Assembly (NCBI GenBank): GCA_021186555.1
Contig: JAJKFL010000005.1
Location: 20,586,635-20,650,634, forward strand
Direction: 5' to 3'
DNA from: Reticulitermes speratus
Taxonomy: Eukaryota; Arthropoda; Insecta; Blattodea; Rhinotermitidae
DNA length: 64,000 nt
Part shown: positions 55,581-64,000 of the stretch, piece after piece
Numbering within the stretch: position 1 is the stretch's first letter
How the letters are laid out: each line of letters begins with the position of its first letter
Notes under the pieces: model-generated
What the model was told of the DNA's origin: nothing
The model's database searches: none
What the model saw: only the letters and a program-made list of their open reading frames with translations
Translations under genes and position numbers: made by a program

Positions 55581-56561
55581 TTGAATGAATACTTAAAATA
55601 TTTATTAGGTGATCTGCATTGAGGCGTCCGCAGTATTTTACGTATATTCTTCAAGCGATTGCTATAAATTGGCCACACATTTACGGAACGAAAAAAATTA
55701 TATTAGGCTTGTATATTGCTGATCCTCTTTTAACTTGGCACCTCGTTATATCGTGTCTGGTTCACTGCCTTTTATTTCATACTTGGGTCTGTAAATATTC
55801 TGAAAGTTTCTTCACAGAAAGGAGTAAATTAGGTTTATGAGGAAACCCCAGATTGAAATCTGGACCAGCCGACTAATTTTTACGGAAGTTGATACGGACA
55901 GTTCCAGCGCTGTGCTTTCTGACTTTCTATGACATATTTCTGATTTTGTACGTCTGTAATAACACTAGGGACCGCGCGAACGTTTGTAGGGGCAACGACA
56001 CTAACGACACCGACTATTGGGTCCTGAATTGATGGATGGTAATAGACCAAAGGAAAGTATAAAACCATGCTAGAGAAATATTGTTGAAAATTGTCAGATA
56101 ATAAGATGATTACCGTGTGAGTTTTTCTATACTTTTTAGCTTGATAGCCGTAACTACTAAATCACTGGGAGCTAGGTGCGAGAAACTCGGTATGGATAAT
56201 TGTGTATTACGTAGAAATTACTCAGTCAACAGTTAAAATATGGCAACGACGCAAAACGTTGAGCTTATATCCGAAATATTTAACGTACACAGAATCTGTA
56301 CCTCAGCAAAAGAACTCTTTATCAAAACGTAGTGGAACTTTAATAATGACACTAATAGATCTGTCAGACAAGAACAATATGCAGTAAGAAATCTGGCTGT
56401 AAGAATTATGCTCGTAACTATTTGTGTTATTCTTTAACCAGTAGAGCATCTTCACCGATTTGTCGCGCCCGTCTACCTGCTAAAATTTCTTTACGCTCTC
56501 TTCGATCGATAGATAAATAATTGCAAGGTACTTCACTACTTAGTCTCTTGTTATTCGTTTT
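55581..56561. other. No recognisable feature
   Basis: Frames up to 73 codons. Nothing recognised. Confidence 0.45.
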
Positions 56562-56600
56562 AATAATAATAATAATAAAACTTTATTAACTACAACAGCA
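56562..56600 (-). repeat. TAA microsatellite with a tail-like flank
   Basis: Six TAA units are followed by AAACTTTATTAAC. On the minus strand this is a polyadenylation-like AATAAAG then a TTA repeat, as at LINE or SINE tails. No body of a known element could be read beyond it. Confidence 0.4.
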
Positions 56601-57516
56601 AGTACAGCAATGGAGATATACATCGTTATTGAATCGTTGTTCCTTTAACCAACATCCAGGAACAATTTGAAACAGGGCATGGTCCTGACCGTCATGTAAG
56701 AGGCACATATAATTGTAATTGTAGTGAAAAAACAGAGTAACCGTTATTCGTTTTACAACACAGTACCAGCATTTGCACTTCTTACCGGTCATTAAATTTC
56801 ATGAGCAGACATATCTGTTCCTTACTGACTTCAGGTCCCTAGTTTTGGTATTACGTATGAAGTCTGCCCGGTAGCCAGAGGGTCACGAACGGAGTACAGT
56901 GCTTCAAAAAGCTTCACATTGAAGAAACAGTAACATGGTAGCTTATAACTAATGTAGTAACAGCAGACATAAGGTCTGGGAAAATTTAAGTCTTTTTTAT
57001 TTAAGTTGACCACCTGCTTAAATTGTCCACGTTTGAGTAAAACCGCATGTGGCCCACGTTGGTCTCGCTTTAATACCATAGAATTCTCATCCACAGGTAA
57101 GAGCCCACTGTAATGATGGCTTAAATTGTTTGAATTGGTTAAACCCTAAAGTTATGGATCCTGTTGTCAAAGTTGTATGTAATGAATCCCGGGTTTCACT
57201 TTGTTGGGCGAGACGATGTGGTCGATGAAAGCGCGGCAGATAAAAAGAAGCTGCTATAAATAAGGCACTTTAGACGCGGTATAGGAATAGTGAACTTAAG
57301 TTCATTCGTGTGTATATTTTCTAATGTGTGTTCATTGTAAACTATAAAAACAAACTAATTCGCAGTCAACAAGAACAGTGTTTATCGTAACGATAGTTAT
57401 AAATAACAGACAAGTGTCTACATTTCCTCTGTATAAGCTGTAACCCAAATAAGCCATGTTCAAGGACCACGCGAACCTCCTACTCCTATATGCTGGATGT
57501 AAGATGCAATTCTAAC
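56601..57516. other. No recognisable feature
   Basis: An 87-codon minus-strand frame at 56831-57094 shows no motif. Nothing else recognised. Confidence 0.4.
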
Positions 57517-57768
57517 AGTGGCGTATGTAACTAATCGCCCCCTCCCCCTCAGCGACTGGATAATCGGGGCCCCCTATAATTATTATCAAAGTACTTCCAA
57601 ATATCGTAACAGAGTTTCATAACACTGCCTTTTGTCGGAAGAAAGTAATTGAGTCTGAAAAAAAACCACAACAAATTTTAGTATTCTGTACGTCTGGGGG
57701 AACGCTGACTTTCGGGGCCCCGCAGGGTGGGATTTGCTGGCACTTATCTACGCCACCGACTGTCAATG
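57517..57768. mobile_element. Possible hAT-like MITE
   Basis: CAGTGGCGTATGTAACTAA at the left and TTATCTACGCCACCGACTG at the right are near-inverted ends with a two-base insertion in the right one. GGGGCCCCC-type words sit near both ends (57567 and 57713). The flanking 8-mers do not match, so the call is tentative. Confidence 0.4.
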
Positions 57769-58045
57769 ACTAATAAAATTACATCTTGTTGAATCTGTAA
57801 ATCTGTAATTATATATCTCGTGCATTAAAACTGTAAAATTCTACGTTTTTCCACAGGCAGTGGATATTGTACGATTCCCAGAGTGAACAGTGACACTTTC
57901 CCTAGACAGAATTAAACAACTGACATTTACGACGGGGACGCAGTGTTTTCTTTGAGATAGAGCGGAAATTTTTTTTTACTTCGAGTAATATTTAGATGAG
58001 CTTCATGTTTCATATGATTAAATTGCTTTTAAATTCCTTGTTGTG
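57769..58045. other. No recognisable feature
   Basis: Nothing recognised. Confidence 0.4.
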
Positions 58046-58058
58046 GCACTTAAATAAG

Positions 58059-58092
<34 letters not shown>

Positions 58093-58535
58093 CCATGGAG
58101 TAGAGTCCTTCTTGAGAAGCTAACAGGTCCTCATCTAGTCAAGAAATTCCCCGCATTTTATGGAACCCGAAGGATCGTTATCGCATTCACAAGAGCCCGG
58201 CACCTGTCCCTATCCTGAGCCATATCAATCCAGTCCATGCCCCCTCCCCCCTCAAATTCCAAGTGCCAAATCTCATATCCCTTTTCCGCTGTTTAAGTTG
58301 TACCGATAAATTAGTCCAAGTCCGAGGCCTTGTGAAATGTTTCGTAACATGGTCATCTTTTACGGCGATGATTTGTTAGTACCTCGCCCAACCCCCAAAC
58401 TGGAGGACCACCCCTTGTCGGCTCTCCGCGACTGCTTATTCAATATATTCGCAGCTACCCCCATATCTGGAGCCGTACCTCCATCCGCAACCTGAGGACG
58501 CGCCATGTCGTAGTAACAGATACCTACTTATCATT
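58059..58535 (-). mobile_element. 5'-truncated LINE 3' end with 13-bp target duplication
   Basis: GCACTTAAATAAG flanks it at 58046-58058 and 58536-58548. The 3' tail is an AGTT repeat (AACT on the plus strand, about eight units to 58092). The rest is 3' sequence with AGCCCGGCACCTGTCC, TATCCTGAGCCATATC and TTCGTAACATGGTCAT in complement. No coding part is readable. Confidence 0.8.
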
Positions 58536-58574
58536 GCACTTAAATAAGTAGGATATCAATTCTCAAGTTTTATT

Positions 58575-58810
58575 TCACTTTTCAAAGCCTAGCAGTTACT
58601 TTATATACCACCTGGTTTAACTTTAAAAAATTCAACTTTCTGCCAACAGAATATATTTATGTGTTTATATGTATCTGAGAACCAACTACGACTTTGGCCG
58701 TACCCACTTCTAACTGATTGATTTTTATGCCCGAGATGGAGAGTGTTTACTGCGCGGTACGAACGGATTCTTTAAATAAACCAAATTATGTTTCGTCCTT
58801 AAAGGGTTAA
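58575..58810 (+). mobile_element. TTAA-type MITE family H copy
   Basis: TTCAAAGCCTAGCAGTTAC, CACCTGGTTTAACTTT, GGAGAGTGTTTACTGCGCGG and CTTAAAGGG then TTAA (58807) follow the 50401 copy. The left TTAA is lost by mutation. It sits between two LINE insertions. Confidence 0.65.
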
Positions 58811-58963
58811 ACTATTTAGCTGTGACAATCACTAACCAAATAGCTAATTCATTAATTAATTTCGTGGTGAAATGTGGGAAATATATCTCATTCCAGAAAT
58901 TAAAATGTTGCCAACTAACTGACTATATAACAAAGTACTGTAAACGATAAACTATCGAAATAA

Positions 58964-59437
58964 TCATCATCATCATCATTCTCTAAAGGCTAAGCCTTGT
59001 CGCTGCAACCATAGATGTCTGTCTTGTGCCAGTCTCTTCATTTCGGCGTAGGAGTTGCAAAAGAGTTCCTTCATCAGATTCTTGATGTAAGAGAGCCTTG
59101 GTCGTCCTCTACTTTCCTTCCCCAACACTCTACCTTCCATGATGTTGGTAACAAAACCATTATGTCTCAACAAATGCCCAACTTTCTTCATTCCTACCAC
59201 TCTTAATATTGTTCTCTTTTCATTGATTTCCTTCAGCACTTCTTCGTTGCTTTTTCTATCCATCCAACTAGTTCTATTAACTCTTCTCCACAACCACATT
59301 TCAGCTGCTTCCAGCCTCTTTTTCTCTTGCCTTCCCAATGTCCATGTTTCACTCCTCGGCTACTTCCCTGGGGTTGGTGAGGACCATTGTTGAGTCGACC
59401 TCAACCAAAGGTACTACCACTCCCAACCCCTTGACCC
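58964..59437 (-). mobile_element. 5'-truncated LINE with ATG-type tail
   Basis: CTATCGAAATAA (58952) and CTATCGATATAA (59438) are the target duplication with one change. The tail is a short trinucleotide run (ATC on the plus strand), unlike the AGTT tail of the neighbour at 58059. About 375 bp of it encode a reverse-transcriptase carboxyl end. Confidence 0.78.
58976..59351 (-). pseudogene. LINE reverse-transcriptase carboxyl end
   Basis: The frame starts within E-T-W-T-L-G-R-Q-E-K-K-R-L-E-A-A-E-M-W and continues W-R-R-V-N, S-N-E-E-V-L and E-K-R-T-I-L-R-V. It ends with G-H-L-L-R-H-N-G, M-E-G-R-V-L-G and R-G-R-P-R. This is the conserved tail of endonuclease/reverse-transcriptase LINEs that databases often mislabel as craniofacial development protein 2-like. 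It is open for about 124 codons, so it is rather young, yet lacks every catalytic domain. Confidence 0.82.
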
Positions 59438-59449
59438 CTATCGATATAA

Positions 59450-59945
59450 CTGGAAATTAATTGTCTACTTAAATAATTCTCTGCAGATAGGTAACTGAAA
59501 TTTTACTGTCCGTAAGACTATAACATTTGGAGTTTCATAAAAAAGTGGAATTTCTTGGCCACTTCCCATGCAGATAGTTCATGGCGAATTGTCATACTTT
59601 GCGTATTGTATTTCTATAGTAATTGATGAGTCTTCCTTAAGGACGCCAGGTGCTGTAATTTTATGACTAATACAAAAAGTCAGAAATAACAGCGTTTAAG
59701 GAGAAGAAATATTGGATTATCTTAGGAGATTTTAGATTTTTAGGGGGATGAAATTTAGTTTATGATTTTATGGATTATGTCATCGTGCTTTCTAGTTGAC
59801 GGTAGCAGCACTTTGGAAACTTATACCACATCCACTTTCAGGGTAGACGATTCCCCGAAATATTGTTTGCTTCCAAGGAGAGCATATGCTGTCACGACTG
59901 AGAAGAACACAATCGAAAGTTTGAGATTTTGGGGGATTCTTGAAC
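59450..59945. other. No recognisable feature
   Basis: A 76-codon frame at 59762 has no motif. Nothing else. Confidence 0.4.
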
Positions 59946-59957
59946 TTGTTTATTCTT

Positions 59958-60219
59958 CACATTATATTCACCGTACATTCTGTCTTATATAATAGCTTTT
60001 ATTTTAACCAACATACGCACTACACCTTTGTCGTCTTATATACCCCTACATAGTTCATCTTATTTTAACATTGAATGTGAACCAACTATTATAGTGGATG
60101 TGTAGTCTGTGTTTATATACTTTGATCCCCCTGATGATGACTAATAAGTAGTCGAAACATATGTAGGGGTATATATGACGACAGAATTGTAGTGCATGTG
60201 TTGGTTAAAATAAAAGCTA
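59958..60219 (+). mobile_element. Foldback element with hammerhead-like core
   Basis: AATAGCTTTTATTTTAACCA at 59991 is mirrored at 60202-60221. The arms continue for about 62 bp, with the GTCGTC and ACCCCTACAT words facing each other. TTGTTTATTCTT occurs at 59946-59957 and 60220-60231, a possible 12-bp target duplication. It encodes no protein. The structure could be a small retrozyme-like or Penelope-derived repeat, as an inference. Confidence 0.6.
60121..60176 (+). ncRNA. Candidate type I hammerhead ribozyme
   Basis: In order: CCCC (60127-60130), CTGATGA (60131-60137), one extra T, helix GACT/AGTC over AATAAGT (60139-60153), GAAA (60154-60157), C, loop ATAT, G, TA (60165 is the predicted cleavage-site base), and GGGG (60166-60169) pairing back with CCCC. 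All invariant core bases of a hammerhead are present, with a two-pair helix III and helix I of four G-C pairs, possibly extended by TATATA on each side. The extra T between box and helix II is a departure from consensus. An extra base there is known in a viroid hammerhead. Activity is untested. Confidence 0.5.
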
Positions 60220-60231
60220 TTGTTTATTCTT

Positions 60232-61065
60232 ATTTTATACTTTGGTAACGATACAGGAAACTGACTAGTACCAAATTTTGTTTACGAAGGCGGCCATTAC
60301 GATAGTTGGCTGTCCTTTCAGCGCATGTTCAGAAAGGTATCGGCTATGTGAAAAGAGAGATACGACACACTGTAACATAACTAACATATTGCACGTAGTT
60401 ACATTAAACCATATATATTTCTGTTCTTCAAATATTCAATCCGTGTACTTTTCTGAAAGTAATCGACGTGAGCTGATTTATGTCATAAAACTTATTTGCT
60501 CGATTGTTGTGCTTGAGTTTGGCAGTTGATTTGCTCCAGACTATATTACACTTTGGATGGAGAGAAGCAGTAGAAAATATATTTATCACTGGATGTTGTT
60601 GGTGGCCTTGGATTCTGTGGGTGCTGGTTCTAATTTCGCTCGGTGCGTAAAACTTTAAATTTTTCTACCTTTATTTGGTGGGTAACTTTCTCTTCTTTAC
60701 TTGTTTATTTGTGGGGTCGTTTCTTTTTAAGACAGTGGATCCAGCAACTGTAAGGGGTCAAAACATAATAGTTCAAGGCATTGGTTTGAAATTCAGACAT
60801 TTGAAGGCCAAAGTAGACTTACTTTTTTGCTAAATATTGTAGTGTTACGGGTTGTAATACATAGCAGCCTTGTAGGTTAATTATCAAAGAATGGAAGAAT
60901 ATTCTGTTTTAAATTTCAGGATTGAAGTTTGAGATAAGGTGTCTTTCGTTTACGATAGTGGCCAGCTACGATGCTACAGGGTAATACAAACCACCAATCA
61001 AAATCGTAACCTTCACTGCCAAAGAAAACTGAAAAAAGTTTCAATTATTGAGTAATATTACGGCA
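60232..61065. other. No recognisable feature
   Basis: Frames up to 83 codons. Nothing recognised. Confidence 0.4.
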
Positions 61066-61290
61066 TTTTGACTGGCAAATATTTGCCGACGTTTCGTGGG
61101 AGCGTAGCTACTGCTTCCATATGCAAGTCTAGCAGGCCAAGAACTGACACGTAGTTACTAACGTTTCGGTTGCCCGTATTACCTACATCTTTAGCATCAA
61201 GAAGTCTTAAGCTCTTCTTGGTCTGCTTGAACCAGAAACACAATACTTCTCCGAAAAATCGGTAACTATTTGCCAGTCGACGGAGTAACA
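61066..61290 (-). repeat. Family G copy with two motif units
   Basis: On the minus strand a first unit reads CTAAAGATGTAGG, then CAACCGAAACGTTAGTAAC (61146-61195). About 80 bp later comes a second, CATATGGAAGCAG then CCACGAAACGTCGGCAAAT (61072-61125). Both lie in one 77-codon frame, 61058-61291. Tandem terminal units are a feature of Penelope-like elements, which makes that origin worth testing. Confidence 0.6.
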
Positions 61291-61656
61291 TCCTAGAAGA
61301 TTTGAATTGTGTCAGTAGTTTGTAACTGAAAACAAAGTGGAATTCAGATGCATTATGCCTTCTAGCCTTTACGCCTTACCTCCTCACTGTTATGACTTTT
61401 GTGCACGAAATATGGATAATTCGTGTCTTTTGGCATGCATGTTTTATATCTTGAATGAATGAGAGTGAAGCGAGAGTCGGGTTTCTTAACGGTATTGAAG
61501 ATTAGAGTTCTGTCTTAAGTAACACCATGTCGACTCGTAAATATTTACCGGTTAACACATGTAACATCCCAAGAGACTTCAACTTTTAACTTCAGAGGAA
61601 TATGATATTTTGTCCTCTAACAATAGTCGTCAGGCGAATTTATTTTTTGGATTACT
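61291..61656. other. No recognisable feature
   Basis: Nothing recognised. Confidence 0.45.
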
Positions 61657-61669
61657 ATAATTTTTACTT

Positions 61670-61924
61670 GCCGATATCAGTGGCCCGCGCAGTCTAAGGC
61701 TTGGGTTGCGGTCGCTCGCTTGCTGGGATTCCGGGTTCGAATTTCGCCTGGGGCATAAATGTCTCTCGCTTGTGAGTGTTGTGTATTGTCAGGAAGAGGT
61801 CTCTGCGCCGGGCTGATCACTCTTCCAGGGGAGTCCTACCCAGTGTGGTGTGTCTTGAGTGTGATCGTGAAACCTCGATAATGAGGAGGCCCTGGCCCAC
61901 TAGGGCTGTCGAGCCATAAAAAAG
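61670..61924 (+). mobile_element. SINE A copy
   Basis: Head GATATCAGTGGCCCGCGCAG and B box GGTTCGAATTTC, then the standard body to GTCGAGCCATAAAAAAG. ATAATTTTTACTT (61657) and ATAATATTTACTT (61925) are the 13-base target duplication with one change. The B box is slightly mutated. Confidence 0.9.
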
Positions 61925-61937
61925 ATAATATTTACTT

Positions 61938-62369
61938 TGTCCAAAATGGGAGTCCAAGTGTAACACGTAATTGCAAAATAAGATTTCAGAAGTCCAGTTA
62001 TCCTTTAAAAATGTTAGGATGTGACAGATATTTAGCAAACCAAAAGAAAACATACTTGCTGACTGCAAAGTGTGCGGTTAGCTTTAATTAAGACAATTGA
62101 TATGTATCGGCAATAAACGAACATCAGGGCCAGTGAAGTAGGACACCGCGTTACGAAGAATGTTATATAATGCGTAAAACTTTCCATTATTTCTACCTAG
62201 CTCTTGTTTTTATTATTTTATTAAGGGTTAATTTAACGACTCTGATAGAATAGAAGGGTGACTGGTGAATACTAACCTTAACACCCTTAAGGCTGCCGAA
62301 AGGGATAGATGCCTAGACACGCGCTACAAACCGTTTCATTTATAGCTTATTTAACGACGCTACCCCTCC
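61938..62369. other. No recognisable feature
   Basis: Nothing recognised. Confidence 0.45.
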
Positions 62370-62800
62370 AATGATATCTCCACCTTGCTGTGGTGGGGAG
62401 GCTTGTGATTTCCTGTGACCCTGAGAGCTAAGTTTGTGGTAGCGTTGTTACCTGTAGGGTTTCCCAAGCCGGACAGATCAAGAGGGTAGGAACCAGAAGA
62501 AGAGAGATGCCTAGGAGAAGGGAATTCCAAATTTATCTAATGCCGGAAGCAGTGACATCAGTGGCAACTTGAAGCACAGAGCAATGATGCTCGAGATGGT
62601 TTATGATCGTGTAGCAACAGGCGTGACCAGAGTGGTCTGAACGGCTGCTGTACTGCGATGTGGAAAGCAAATGGAAAAACTACCACCTTATTACGTTTCC
62701 TGGATAGTCTCTTTCCAAAAATAGAGACAAATGCGAGATGCTTCCTCTGGAGACAAAACAATCCTGAGGTAAACTACTCCCCATTCGGATCTCCGGCGGA
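62370..62800 (+). repeat. Possible LINE upstream region
   Basis: CTCCACCTTGCTGTGGTGGG, GAGGCTTGTGA, CCCTGAGAGCTAAGTTTG and TTTCCCAAGCCGGACAGATC follow in an order I associate with the 5' part of an insect LINE. No endonuclease motif is readable. Assignment rests on memory of similar repeats only. Confidence 0.35.
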
Positions 62801-63767
62801 GGGGAGGGGAAGTTTTTGTAGAGGACATACCACTCAGTAGGAATTAAGCTTTTAGTAGCTCAGTGTGTATAGTTTCGAAGAGAAGGATAATTAATTAATT
62901 AGTAAGACTGTGTGGAAGGAAGCACATCTTGTCTAAATAGAGGTTTGGAGGGATGAAGGAAAAACACGAAAATCTACGATGAACGCCTTTTGGTCCAAGA
63001 ATTGAAACTACGACCTTCAGAATGCGAATCAAAACTACTGCTCACTCGCCTGCGACATTTTTTCACGCTGCCAGATATACAACTTTCTCAATAAAACTTA
63101 GGTAGCCACTTACCCGTTTTGTTACTGATTTTGTTTAAATATAACCTGGACGCAAGTGTTAAGCGGAAGTGCTGTTAACGCAAAGGTCTATGTGAAATGA
63201 AATTGTATCGTTTCTTAAGTTGCTTGTACGATAACGAGGATCAACATGTGAATTGCCTCTTGCCTGGGCGCCCTTTCTAATTAAGTCGATTTAAAGTAGC
63301 CTGGCTGCCTCGTAGCTCTGCTCTTTTCAAAGTGACATTTCTTCCCGAGAACGGGAGCTCTTAAGCGTATCTCTTCACCCACAACGGGAGAAGCAACGAT
63401 ACCTTAAAAAAGCACTCTGACTAGCCGGATGAGTGAGGTCATTTGTTGGGGACATAAACACTCTAGCAGCCACTAACGCGTTATCGTCACTCGTGAAAAA
63501 TATCTTGTTGATGCCGACAAAGTGGCAGCCTTAGGAAGCCTCATCAAGTTTGGTTAAACAATTAAGAACGCCCAGGAATTAAACATTTACAGTATCTATC
63601 TCTTATATCTTCAACACATATTCCGTCCCCTTTCTGTATCTGTCGTAATATCAATCCATACACGGAAAGAAACCATAAAAATATGTATACACTTTATTTG
63701 ACTTTATTAGGTAGACGTTTGTCTTCGTGTTATTCGTGTAATATACTCGCACTATATCTTACAAAAG
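62801..63767. other. No recognisable feature
   Basis: Short frames only. Nothing recognised. Confidence 0.45.
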
Positions 63768-63900
63768 CATGAAGACTGAAATTCATCTAAATTATATATA
63801 AAAATTGAGCTCCTACCTCACTGAGAACAAATTCTGTTTCTGCTACGAAAACTAAACGGTCAATGCTCGATCGATATTTACTGTGAGAAATATCAGAAAC
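63768..63900 (+). repeat. Repeat family L, uninterrupted copy
   Basis: TGAAGACTGAAATTCATCTAA, GAGCTCCTACCTCACTGAGA, ACAAATTCTGTTTCTGC and CGATCGATATTTACTGTGAG align with 31668-31793 and the bases just after 32383. It therefore shows the pre-insertion state of that site. Confidence 0.55.
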
Positions 63901-64000
63901 GCATAATTTTACTGCGTGTGTATGTGTGCGCGCCCGCGCTATCTCGTGTAAATTGCAGGAGTTCTACAAGTTACATTATTTGGTACATACAGTCATCACA

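Noticed and set aside
1-64000. Bacterial-type operons, CRISPR arrays, rRNA genes, viral gene clusters
   Set aside because: No ribosome-binding-site and ORF series, no regular spacer repeats, no rRNA words and no virus-like ORF set are present. The window is eukaryotic repeat-rich DNA.

Overview
This window is repeat-rich animal DNA, most likely insect. The A+T-rich base composition, the lack of any long open frame, and a dense set of tRNA-derived SINEs, LINE 3' ends and small DNA transposons all point that way. Several families (SINEs whose tails end in TACCTTT, the LINE carboxyl end read as W-I-N-L-A-Q-D-R, and the terminal hairpin repeats that carry a T-P-C-x-L-V-like frame) look like those I associate with cockroach and termite genomes. 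I therefore favour Blattodea, as an inference and not a proven assignment. I could not recognise a single exon of a host protein gene, so this is intergenic or intronic sequence.

Layout. 0-5 kb: a fingerprint repeat (K), a near-perfect foldback, a small MITE and hairpin repeats of family G. 5.7-8.2 kb: a cluster of SINE F and D copies followed by a LINE end. 8.8-12.7 kb: a broken mariner-type transposase gene, inverted J repeats and two SINE A copies. 13.5-14.8 kb: a Helentron derivative. 15-27 kb: SINE A and B copies, a LINE reverse-transcriptase end, and a hAT-like element nested in a TTAA-type MITE. 28-34 kb: simple repeats, a mariner 3' end, and a mariner deletion derivative with an in-frame fusion ORF. 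38.5-42 kb: SINE B, a SINE A split by a Harbinger-like MITE, SINE E and another mariner derivative. 43-51.8 kb: SINE C, LINE ends, family G, a TTAA MITE and a scrambled SINE A beside a full-length SINE B. 52-64 kb: more SINEs, family G hairpins, two short LINE insertions with target duplications, and a foldback with a hammerhead-ribozyme-like core.

No genes here work together in a pathway. The coherent biology is transposition: several non-autonomous elements keep their ends, and often the first and last codons of the parent protein, while losing the catalytic middle. SINEs were probably moved by LINEs of the kinds whose 3' ends lie nearby. The most original signal is a structured motif, box CTGANGAT, a helix, GAAAC, four bases and GTA, seen complete or degraded at more than ten places. 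At about 60,130 it folds as a small hammerhead apart from one extra base. Family names A-L are local labels, and all homology statements come from reading the sequence, not from a search.
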